31,819 nt of DNA. Source: a bacterium Ga0077546. Its GTDB lineage: Bacteria; Cyanobacteriota; Vampirovibrionia; Obscuribacterales; Obscuribacteraceae. Under the pieces are notes generated by a model that saw only the letters and a list, made by a program, of their open reading frames with translations, was not told the DNA's origin and made no database searches. The translations under genes and the position numbers were made by a program. Location of the stretch: the NCBI GenBank assembly GCA_001464165.1, contig LNEX01000274.1, forward strand, positions 1-31,819, in the 5' to 3' direction. Positions 1 through 6,348 of the stretch are shown here, piece by piece; position 1 is the stretch's first letter, and every line of letters starts with the position of its first letter.

Positions 1-1269
1 AAATCCTCCGGCATGACTGATGTTGTTTCGTCCAGGTCCGGGCTTCATGCTGCTGAAGCGCTTTGGGCCGCCTTCTTTAGCTAGGCAAATATCGAACATC
101 TCATCTTGAAGCGCCTTCTGCTCGTTCATGCGCAGTAGTCGGTAACACTCTCCCAGTGTGGCTGCACCCCAACAAGTCTGAGCACTTTGTGCTCCATACT
201 TAGTCTTGACTAAGTCATACAGGCGCTTGGCGTAGGGCAGAGCATTTTTGCCATCAGACTGGGCAAGATAACTTCCAGCTAGGCCGCCAAGACACTTTGC
301 TAATGCTGCATCTTTCTCTGCCGGATCTTTTGGTGTCCAGTTTTCCAAAATTTCAAGAGATTGTTGATACCACTTTATGGCGCTCTCGAAGTTGTCACCG
401 CCAAATGCACTGCTGGCCAGGCCTAGGGATGGACTCAAAAGTGAAGGATCGAGAGGCGGCACGAATTTTGAGCGGGTTTTATAGGCAATATCGAAACAGG
501 TGGCGGCCTCGGCTATTTGAGTGCCACCATCGGCAAGAGATGCTCCAAGCGATTCTGCTTGCGATGCCACTGGGGCAAATGTATCTTTCGTAGTTTGAGT
601 GGCAGTTTTCTCTAAATTGGTGATATTGTCAATGACGGCTTTATCGGGTGGGTCGGCCGCAACTTTTACGACCTCTGGTTGCTCCTCCTGCAAGAACATT
701 ACACCGAGTAGTCCAAGATCGTCACCATCGGCGATATCACCCGTGACGACTGTTAGGCCGCCTGGTAGATTTTGCTGGTTTGCAGAGCTGTTGCTAGGTG
801 ACGAGTTATTGGCAGGACGATATTGTGGAGTGGAATAGCGCTCATAGGTCGACGTAGAAGATGATGGTGATGACGAGTTGTATGTGGGCTGATTTTGAGG
901 AGTGGCATAGCGGTCATATGTAGATGACGAAGATGATGATGGTGACGAGTTGTATGTCGGCTGATTTTGTGGTGTGGCATAGCGATCATATGTGGACGAC
1001 GAAGATGATGATGGTGGTGACGAGTTGTATGTCGGCTGATTTTGCGGAGTGGCATAGCGATCATATGAAGATGCTGGTGATGATGATGGTGGGGTGTAGT
1101 CTTGTCTTTGCACGGGCTGCTGACATGGTACTGGCGGTGTCTCCGCGTCTGCGATAATAAAGCTGGTGCCAGGTTCGACAGTGCCAGGCTCTTGAGCTAT
1201 CGCGGTCATGCGGGCCGATCCACTGAAGAATGCCGCTATTGCAATGAGAATACAAAATTTGTTTTTCAT
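1..1269 (-). CDS. Secreted TPR-like protein with tandem Pro/Ser-rich repeats, C-terminus cut by window edge
   Basis: An open frame of 423 codons starts at the ATG at 1269 and runs off the left edge without a stop. The N-terminus (MKNKFCILIAIAAFF...) is a typical signal peptide, so the product is probably exported. Residues about 65-150 are a Ser/Pro/Tyr/Asn/Gln-rich segment built of near-identical 24-25 residue units (core TYDRYATPQNQPTYNSSP). After an acidic linker, residues about 300-400 are helical and TPR-like, with patterns such as AIKWYQQSLEILENW and ALPYAKRLYDLVKTKYG. Function is unknown; I infer an extracytoplasmic scaffold or protein-binding role. It is divergent from the OmpA-like gene across a 253-bp gap. 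The overlapping His-rich and Met-rich frames in this stretch are by-products of the repeats. The existence of the gene is well supported; the TPR assignment is moderate. Confidence 0.8.
   Translation of the reverse strand, partial: MKNKFCILIAIAAFFSGSARMTAIAQEPGTVEPGTSFIIADAETPPVPCQQPVQRQDYTPPSSSPASSYDRYATPQNQPTYNSSPPSSSSSSTYDRYATPQNQPTYNSSPSSSSSSTYDRYATPQNQPTYNSSSPSSSTSTYERYSTPQYRPANNSSPSNSSANQQNLPGGLTVVTGDIADGDDLGLLGVMFLQEEQPEVVKVAADPPDKAVIDNITNLEKTATQTTKDTFAPVASQAESLGASLADGGTQIAEAATCFDIAYKTRSKFVPPLDPSLLSPSLGLASSAFGGDNFESAIKWYQQSLEILENWTPKDPAEKDAALAKCLGGLAGSYLAQSDGKNALPYAKRLYDLVKTKYGAQSAQTCWGAATLGECYRLLRMNEQKALQDEMFDICLAKEGGPKRFSSMKPGPGRNNISHAGGF
830..1080 (-). repeat. In-frame tandem repeat, units of 72 and 75 bp
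   Basis: The motif gagttgtatgt recurs at 875, 947 and 1022 on the plus strand (spacings 72 and 75 bp), with a degenerate further copy toward 830. The spacings are multiples of three, so the repeat keeps the minus-strand frame and codes for 24-25 residue units. Runs of TCA/TCG serine codons between units vary in number, which accounts for the 3-bp difference. This looks like an expandable coding minisatellite. Confidence 0.85.
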
Positions 1270-1522
1270 GTCTTCGCCGAGCCTCAATCATTTTCGCACT
1301 GCTACGAGTTCACCTTAATCGCCTGTTCGCCTCGATTTGGAGCGCCATTATTACACATGACAGTGCGCCATCCGAAGCCAAGTGGTTGGTTCGAGGGGCC
1401 GCTAATATATCCGGTTTTGTCGTCACTCTGTGATAAGCTTTGCCCCTACCTTAGTCGACAGTCTTTCCTTTTGGATGTGATTGTCCGATTTGCACCGTCC
1501 GCATCTTACATGAGGCCGATCG
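1270..1522. other. Divergent intergenic region between the secreted TPR gene and the OmpA-like gene
   Basis: This 253-bp gap lies between two outward-facing genes and must hold both promoters. I see no convincing -35/-10 pair, no strong dyad and no RNA gene. The frame running through it on the plus strand has no plausible start context and overlaps the OmpA-like gene, so I treat it as non-coding. Confidence 0.5.
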
Positions 1523-2854
1523 ATGAAACGAATTTTTGCTGCAGCTCTTTTGATAGCTGCATCACTGAGCTTACCTTGTCAGGCGCAGCAGTCTATGTTC
1601 GGTGTCAATCTTGTCGAGAATGGCGGTGCTGAGGCTGGTATCGGTTCACCACAGTGCGACACAGTGAGAACTCCAGGCTGGACTACCGTAGGTGAATTCA
1701 CCGTTGGTACCTATGGTGGGCGCAGTGATGTGCTGTCAAGTAATTCTGCCGGACCTCCCCTTTTCGGTGCGAACTCGAGAGGGAAGAATTTCTTCTGCGG
1801 CGGTAACGGCCAGTCTTCTCAGGCTACGCAAACAATAGACGTCTCCTCACAGGCTAGCAAGATTGATGTTGGTAACGTTAAATTTGAACTTTCTGGTTGG
1901 TTGGGCGGCGATGGCACAAGTGATGACAATGCCACTCTTGTAGTCATGTTCAATGGTCAGAACCCACTGACAGGACCGATTGGCACAGTAAAATTGGGGC
2001 CAGTCAAAGCAGTTGATCGTTCTGGCACATTAAGCCTCATTTTTAAGCAGCAGACTGGCATAATTCCGGCGGGCACCCGATCTATTTCAATAGGTCTGGA
2101 TATGCAGCGAATGGATGGCAAGTTGAACGACGCCTATGCTGACAATATCAGCTTCATCATGGAGCCACCGACCAGTCAGACTAGTAGTACGAATACAATT
2201 TCTAGTGGTATTTCCACGAGTGTTGCCACCGCTGGTGGTGTCAGCAGTAGTACAGGCAGTGCCGCTGGCGGCACTGTGACCACTGTAAACAGTGGCCTGA
2301 GTAGCACATCTGCTGCCAACAGCGGATCTAACAGTAGTTCCAATAACAATCCAAATAGTTTCGCTGCTGGCCTAGGTCAATTCCTTGGTAGCTTCTCTGC
2401 TGCACTAGCTAATGGTGGTGCTTCGAATTTCAATAGCGGTTCTAATAACCTCAATACCAGTGTTCGCAATAACTCTCCGCTCTCGGCAATCGTCCACGAG
2501 AGAGGAAAGACTGTGGTTACGCTGGATAGCGACAAAATGTTCGAGCAAGGCAAGTGGGCCCTGCGACCTGGCACTGACCAAGTACTCGAACAGCTTCGCA
2601 CAACAGAATTTGCCAATCACCAGACACGCCCTATTTTCTTCGAAGGGCACACTGACGAGGTGGCCGATAATATGGACTGTCTAGCGCTATCTATGATGAG
2701 ATCGTTGGCGATTGTCGATTGGATGGCCAAGCACGGCGTGAATTCTAGTCAGTTTGAAGTGCGCGGTTGTGGCAAGACTTTACCAAAGATGATGAACATC
2801 AATGGTATAAATCGCTCGCAGAACCGCAGAGTAGAGATTGTTCTTCTAGAGTAG
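1523..2854 (+). CDS. OmpA-domain outer-membrane/periplasmic protein with lectin-like N-terminal domain
   Basis: 443 residues. Residues 1-22 form a signal peptide ending in CQAQQ. Residues about 27-215 form a beta-rich domain beginning NLVENGGAEAG and containing GWLGGDG and NDAYADNISF. This is the pattern of galactose-binding-like (jelly-roll) domains of exported surface proteins. Residues about 216-330 are a Ser/Gly/Asn/Thr-rich linker. Residues about 335-443 are an OmpA/MotB domain with EGHTDEVADN, then LSMMRSLAIVDWM and NRSQNRRVEIVLL. D378 and R393 sit at the positions that bind diaminopimelate in OmpA. I infer non-covalent anchoring to peptidoglycan with the N-terminal domain displayed. 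The ATG is preceded by GAGG at 1512-1515. The same frame stays open for 60 codons after the TAG stop (see 2855-3037). Confidence 0.88.
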   Translation: MKRIFAAALLIAASLSLPCQAQQSMFGVNLVENGGAEAGIGSPQCDTVRTPGWTTVGEFTVGTYGGRSDVLSSNSAGPPLFGANSRGKNFFCGGNGQSSQATQTIDVSSQASKIDVGNVKFELSGWLGGDGTSDDNATLVVMFNGQNPLTGPIGTVKLGPVKAVDRSGTLSLIFKQQTGIIPAGTRSISIGLDMQRMDGKLNDAYADNISFIMEPPTSQTSSTNTISSGISTSVATAGGVSSSTGSAAGGTVTTVNSGLSSTSAANSGSNSSSNNNPNSFAAGLGQFLGSFSAALANGGASNFNSGSNNLNTSVRNNSPLSAIVHERGKTVVTLDSDKMFEQGKWALRPGTDQVLEQLRTTEFANHQTRPIFFEGHTDEVADNMDCLALSMMRSLAIVDWMAKHGVNSSQFEVRGCGKTLPKMMNINGINRSQNRRVEIVLLE

Positions 2855-3037
2855 AGACATAGCCTTCGCACTGCTGGGCATGGTGGTGCCAACTGCTTCT
2901 CTTTGCTCAACGTCCTCAATCAAGCCTACAAAATCGGTATGTGCAATAACACCATTTTTGATGGCAGTGTTGATCCGAAATTAAAGTTTGTGCAAGCGTG
3001 GAGTCATCCTGATCTCGATTTGTTTGAGAGGCTGTAA
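2855..3037 (+). pseudogene. Possible gene remnant, in frame after the OmpA-like stop
   Basis: After the TAG at 2852-2854 the same frame runs 60 codons to TAA at 3035-3037. It has no ATG near its beginning, but its composition looks protein-like: GHGGANCFSLLNVLNQAYK and later KFVQAWSHPDLDLFERL. I do not recognise the family. It could be the 3' end of a decayed gene, an ancient extension of the OmpA-like protein cut by a stop, or chance. A minus-strand frame over the same bases has no recognisable content. Confidence 0.3.
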
Positions 3038-3055
3038 GGTAATAGAATAGAGAAG

Positions 3056-3080
3056 AAGAGCCTGGGAAACCAGGCTCTTT
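3056..3080 (+). terminator. Hairpin with GAAA tetraloop, likely terminator of the OmpA-like transcript
   Basis: AGAGCCTGG (3057-3065), loop GAAA and CCAGGCTCT (3070-3078) form a perfect 9-bp stem, extendable by A3056-T3079. Only a short T run follows (TTTC at 3078-3081), so intrinsic termination would be moderate. It lies between the OmpA-like gene region and the next plus-strand ORF. Confidence 0.55.
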
Positions 3081-3104
3081 CAAATCGGGAATTAATGGAG
3101 CTAA

Positions 3105-3359
3105 ATGGGAAAGCAAAGAACTAGCAGACCGCAAGCATTTAAGGCGAATGCCGCCGCCAGTAGTGAGATGAAAGCGCACGTTGGCGAGAAACACTCGGGA
3201 AATGCTGATGCGGGCAAAGTTAGCGATTCTGAAACTCATTTTGCCGATGGTGAGCTTGCCGAATTGCTGGAGAGTTATTTGAGCAACAGTGCGGGTGTGA
3301 AGACCAGCCAGCTTATTCCCATTGGTGGGTATCCCAGTCTTAAGCTAACTAACAGTTAG
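3105..3359 (+). CDS. Small hypothetical protein, 84 residues
   Basis: The ATG at 3105 is preceded by TGGAG at 3096-3100, 4 nt upstream, a usable ribosome binding site. The product is hydrophilic and Ala/Ser/Lys/Glu-rich at the N-terminus, with one amphipathic helix-like stretch (ADGELAELLESYLSNS) and a short C-terminal tail ending SLKLTNS. There is no signal peptide, membrane segment or motif I recognise. It sits between the hairpin at 3056-3080 and a group II intron fragment on the other strand, so it may belong to a disturbed locus. It could be a genuine small gene or a chance frame. Confidence 0.42.
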   Translation: MGKQRTSRPQAFKANAAASSEMKAHVGEKHSGNADAGKVSDSETHFADGELAELLESYLSNSAGVKTSQLIPIGGYPSLKLTNS

Positions 3360-3369
3360 AATTCACCAA

Positions 3370-3671
3370 CGGTTTGAAATGATCTATCTAACCTCCTATT
3401 CGAACTGCCGTCTATCGGATTTCTGTTCGTCAAGTCGCAGATTTGATTCACGCTTCTTTCAGACCTCGCCTCGCGACTTGGCACTTGCGCTTCACTGCAC
3501 TTCACCGTCATCAGGTTGTGTAAGGACTTTCACCTCCAGTTGTTGAACATGCCCGGCACACAAAGCAATGGGCGGAGGATAACCTCCGCCCACCTCGAAT
3601 TTTTGTCTGCTTTTTTGCTCTCGCAACGGTCAGTTTCTAAAACTACCGAGGGTCTCACTATCCAGCGACAC
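3370..3671 (-). mobile_element. Group II intron fragment: 5' part (domain I) of the ribozyme, no reverse transcriptase
   Basis: Read on the minus strand, the segment has the conserved domain I landmarks of bacterial group II introns in order. They are a GTGTCGC start near 3671; a hairpin CGGTAGTTT/AAACTGACCG; a GC-rich stem GGGCGGAGG/CCTCCGCCC at 3570-3591; CTGGAGGTGAAAGTCC at 3524-3539; a GTCGCGAGGCGAGGTCTGAA segment near 3460-3480; and GACGAACAGAAATCCGATA at 3413-3431. Similarity fades near 3370. I find no domain V/VI and no intron-encoded protein, so this is a 3'-truncated, presumably dead copy. Its 5' end lies about 38 bp past the stop of the minus-strand TPR gene. Both boundaries are approximate; the first bases (GTGTC) differ slightly from the usual GTGYG. 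Confidence 0.8.
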
Positions 3672-3709
3672 AAGCTCAAAGACTTACGACAAAAATTATC
3701 ATACCACAC

Positions 3710-3982
3710 CTAGTACCCCGGCTCTTTCTTTGTGAATGCGCCCATGCGTTCATTTAGATAGAGAAAGGCGGCATAGACTTCGTCATATTCCTGGCCAGTG
3801 AGATTGTTCAACGCCTGCATGTATAAGTCGTAGGCTGGTTCGAATTTTCTTTGCACTTCATAGGCTTTGCCAAGTTGAGTTATGAGCGAGCCTTCCTCAG
3901 CTTTGCTGCCACCACCGGCACGCCATTCTTTTAGCGCCCGTTCAAAGAACTGCTCGGCGTAGGCATAGTTGCCACCCGCCAT
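3710..3982 (-). CDS. Short TPR-like protein, probably truncated or frameshifted at the N-terminus
   Basis: From the first ATG (3982) the product is 90 residues with TPR-like helical pairs: NYAYAEQFFERALKEWRAGG, then LGKAYEVQRKFEPAYDLYMQALNNL. The frame stays open upstream to 4075, and those extra residues (RLASLRRTIATLTAQGNQQ) also look coding and continue the repeat, but they lack an ATG. A good promoter at 4100-4128 would start transcription next to a different ATG (4089), which opens another frame ending after 18 codons. This suggests a frameshift or the loss of the true N-terminus. No signal peptide is visible. The group II intron fragment begins just past the stop codon. Treat it as a degraded gene or a gene with an unidentified start. 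Confidence 0.5.
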   Translation of the reverse strand: MAGGNYAYAEQFFERALKEWRAGGGSKAEEGSLITQLGKAYEVQRKFEPAYDLYMQALNNLTGQEYDEVYAAFLYLNERMGAFTKKEPGY

Positions 3983-4099
3983 TTGCTGATTGCCTTGGGC
4001 CGTCAGTGTGGCGATGGTTCTTCGCAGTGAGGCTAGTCTTGGATTTTGCAGATCGCTACCTTTGGTTCTGAGAATTCAGAATTTGCCATTAATATCGAT

Positions 4100-4128
4100 T
4101 TTATACCCGCAAAAGATTACTGCTGCAA
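4100..4128 (-). promoter_or_regulatory. Sigma-70-type promoter upstream of the TPR-like gene
   Basis: On the minus strand TTGCAG (4123-4128) and TATAAA (4100-4105) are separated by exactly 17 bp. The predicted start of transcription, about 4093, is only a few bases from the ATG at 4089, so the message would be nearly leaderless. It is the best consensus promoter I found in the window. Confidence 0.6.
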
Positions 4129-4138
4129 TATTCGCTAT

Positions 4139-4945
4139 TTATTGGGTCGGTTGACCCTGCTGCGGCATTCCTTCAGTTGGCATTCCTTCAGGTGGCATGC
4201 CCTGTGGCGGCATAGCTTGCTGGGGCATGTCTTGTGGTTGATTGGGATTACCCATTGGTCCACCCTGTCCGTTCATGTTGCCAGGCCCATTCATACCGCC
4301 TTGACCGTTCATGCCGCGTCTACCGAAGCCGCGCCCTTGACCGCCCATGAATCCTTGACCCCCGCCTCTGAATTGACCGCCTTGACCGCCACCCATGAGT
4401 CCCTGGCCTTGTCCACCCTGACCGCCGCCTTGGGCTTCTCTTGCTTTGCGCCGCTGTTCCATGAATTGACGCATTTGTGATTTTTCGGCGTCACTTAATT
4501 GGCCATCATGGTCAGCATCAAAGCGCTCTCTCATTTTTTGCATCATCTGCTCTCGCCCCTGGCCGCCCTGACCGCCGCCTAGGCCTTGTCCACCGCCTTG
4601 GCCCTGTCCACCCATGAATTGTCCGCCCTGACCTCCGCCTTGGAACTGTCCACCTTGGCCGCCCATTCTTTGGCCCATGCGCTCGCGGAAGCGACCGCCG
4701 AATTGACCTTGCCCTTGACCCATTCCCTGCCTCTGACCCTGTCCACCCATAAACTGGCCCTGACCCGGATCGATTCCTTGTTGGCCTGGTCCATCTTGGC
4801 CATACCCGCCTGGCGGCTGGAATTGGCCAACATTTGGAGTTACATCCTGGGCGCGGGCCGGCAAGTCTGAGGACGCGACGCCTATGGCTAGGACGGCAAT
4901 GCTGAGGGCCATACCTAAACTTGAGACCTTTTTGGGCCGTTTCAT
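4139..4945 (-). CDS. Secreted Gly/Gln-rich low-complexity protein with a single EF-hand
   Basis: 268 residues. Residues 1-32 are a signal peptide ending LPARAQ. The rest is dominated by Gly, Gln, Met, Phe and Pro in short repeats such as GGQGGQFMGGQGQG. Residues about 137-170 form one ordered helical island holding a canonical EF-hand loop, DADHDGQLSDAE (143-154), with acidic ligands at loop positions 1, 3, 5 and 12. Its C-terminal flank is KSQMRQFMEQRRK. The C-terminus is Pro/Met/Gln repeats (GMPPEGMPTEGMPQQG). I infer an exported calcium-binding, possibly matrix- or surface-forming protein; no family is recognised. The start is supported by GAGGTG at 4951-4956, 5 nt upstream. Several frames on both strands across this gene are artefacts of its repeats. 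Confidence 0.85.
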   Translation of the reverse strand: MKRPKKVSSLGMALSIAVLAIGVASSDLPARAQDVTPNVGQFQPPGGYGQDGPGQQGIDPGQGQFMGGQGQRQGMGQGQGQFGGRFRERMGQRMGGQGGQFQGGGQGGQFMGGQGQGGGQGLGGGQGGQGREQMMQKMRERFDADHDGQLSDAEKSQMRQFMEQRRKAREAQGGGQGGQGQGLMGGGQGGQFRGGGQGFMGGQGRGFGRRGMNGQGGMNGPGNMNGQGGPMGNPNQPQDMPQQAMPPQGMPPEGMPTEGMPQQGQPTQ

Positions 4946-5172
4946 AAATGCACCTCGGTAGCAGTACTAATATTAGTCATACCAACTAGTACGTTGGGCG
5001 GGCGTAAAAAGTTCAATGATTGACGCTCAAATTACCAATCTTAATGTAGTCAGCAAAGCGTGCCTGAGCAGCTGAGTTTTTTGCGGCCGTGCAACAAGTT
5101 TGAAACAAATTTCTCTTACCATGACTGTAATTAGTATGTAATTACGACTTTCCTTCGCACTAGTGAGGCTTT
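4946..5172. other. Divergent intergenic region with a 12-bp palindrome
   Basis: The 227-bp gap between two outward-facing genes contains a perfect palindrome, ACTAATATTAGT at 4966-4977. It lies 10 bp upstream of the EF-hand gene's ribosome binding site, where a repressor could act. Near the plus-strand gene a possible weak promoter is TTACCA, 17 bp, TAATTA within 5116-5145. No RNA gene or further ORF was seen. Confidence 0.4.
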
Positions 5173-6330
5173 ATGGCTGATCAAATTGTGGCGCCTAAAC
5201 GTGAGACCCAAACCGAGCGTTCTGAGCCGGTCTCAGACAAAAGTAAACCTTCTGGCATTGAGGCTGCCAGTTTGTGGAGTGAGGCATCACGTGTACTGGC
5301 GGGAAAGAGTAACAATAAGCTGCCGAGCGAATTTGCTGATGCTAGTAGCTTTTCTCTAGGTGAGAGTAAACCATCGATTGGTGATTCACTGCAGAAGGTT
5401 CGGGCATTTCCTGGTGTTCGAGAAATTGTTGATGCTCCTAATCCAATTCGAGAAATAAGCAAAGGCATAGATAAACTTAGCAATCTAGAATCGGTTGAGA
5501 TTAGTCGACGTGCCAACGGTTGGCAGCATGTCAATGCTAAGTTAGAGAGCGCCACTACTGGTGATGCTCCTAATATAAGCGTTGGTCGTCATCGGCCTGT
5601 GGCTAGTCACATGGATAGAAATATCAGCTTTGATTTGGCCAAAACAAATGACGGCATTCGCCTTGCCAATATGAGTGGCTTTACCACAGATGTTCAAGGG
5701 CCGAGAGGTCGAATTAGAACTAGTCATACCAATGAAATGACTCTCGGTCACGATGATTCTGGCCCATATTTGCGCTCGACAGGAAGTACCCAGGGTCTGC
5801 TGAGAATGAGAACTAATACAGTTTCATTGAGAGAGAATGATTTCAATAAAGATAGCCCAATGCGTTCAATCATGAATCAACCGGAGGCGTTGAAGCAGGT
5901 TGGCGAGGCCATGCGCTTGTTCCAAAACACTGATGATGTGCAGCGCATGAGCATGAAGAAAAGTGGTGCTGGCCAATTTGATGTTGCCTCTGAGGCCATG
6001 AGGGAAAAACACATTGAGATCAATAAACGTCTTGAAAACAGCAAAGCGACAGTTTCGTCCATTGATCTGGAACGCAGCATCTCAGCCACCATTCAAAGTG
6101 GTAGCGATTCTGTTGGATTGGCAAATATCAAAGGCATCAAAGTCAATATGCAAGCTGAGGCTTTTGGGCTTAAGAGCAATATGACAATTGTGCCCTCTGC
6201 TATCAAATTAGAAAAGGGCGCTGATGGCAAACCGGCCGTTAAACTTGAGTTGGCCCTGCCTGATGGTGCCACTACTCAGTTTTCGTTGCCTCTTTCTAAG
6301 TTGAGAGAAGCGCAGAAAAAAGCTAGTTGA
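5173..6330 (+). CDS. Hypothetical protein, 385 residues
   Basis: Starts at ATG 5173 with GAGG at 5165-5168 as ribosome binding site. The first ~90 residues are polar and probably disordered (Lys/Glu/Ser/Pro-rich). Residues about 130-220 and 290-385 look beta-rich and share a pattern: ISFDLAKTNDGIRLANMSGF resembles ISATIQSGSDSVGLANIKGI, so the protein may contain a duplicated beta domain separated by a helical stretch. There is no signal peptide, membrane segment or catalytic motif that I recognise. It is convergent with ppc, with 18 bp between the stop codons and no clear terminator. I cannot assign a function. Confidence 0.75.
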   Translation: MADQIVAPKRETQTERSEPVSDKSKPSGIEAASLWSEASRVLAGKSNNKLPSEFADASSFSLGESKPSIGDSLQKVRAFPGVREIVDAPNPIREISKGIDKLSNLESVEISRRANGWQHVNAKLESATTGDAPNISVGRHRPVASHMDRNISFDLAKTNDGIRLANMSGFTTDVQGPRGRIRTSHTNEMTLGHDDSGPYLRSTGSTQGLLRMRTNTVSLRENDFNKDSPMRSIMNQPEALKQVGEAMRLFQNTDDVQRMSMKKSGAGQFDVASEAMREKHIEINKRLENSKATVSSIDLERSISATIQSGSDSVGLANIKGIKVNMQAEAFGLKSNMTIVPSAIKLEKGADGKPAVKLELALPDGATTQFSLPLSKLREAQKKAS

Positions 6331-6348
6331 CCTATCAAAGCATTTGAG

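Noticed and set aside
753..1157. His-rich and Met-rich frames on both strands
   Set aside because: They are other-frame readings of the 72/75-bp coding repeat in the secreted TPR-like gene.
3057..3078. GAAA-tetraloop hairpin considered as group II intron domain V
   Set aside because: Wrong strand relative to the intron fragment, too short (22 nt against about 34) and lacking the bulge and AGC triad of domain V.
2916..3239. 107-residue minus-strand frame
   Set aside because: Overlaps the hairpin at 3056-3080 and the better-supported plus-strand ORF; the translation has no domain and is not a reverse transcriptase remnant of the intron.
3569..3592. GC-rich hairpin followed by a T run at 3599-3604, resembling a plus-strand terminator
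   Set aside because: No plus-strand gene ends close upstream, the T run is 7 nt away from the stem, and the hairpin falls inside the group II intron domain I on the other strand, which explains it better.
3516..3713. 65-residue plus-strand frame
   Set aside because: Lies antisense across the intron fragment and has no ribosome binding site or recognisable protein features.
4046..4870. Plus-strand frames rich in Leu, Thr, Ala and His
   Set aside because: Antisense readings of the Gly/Gln-rich EF-hand gene; no start context.
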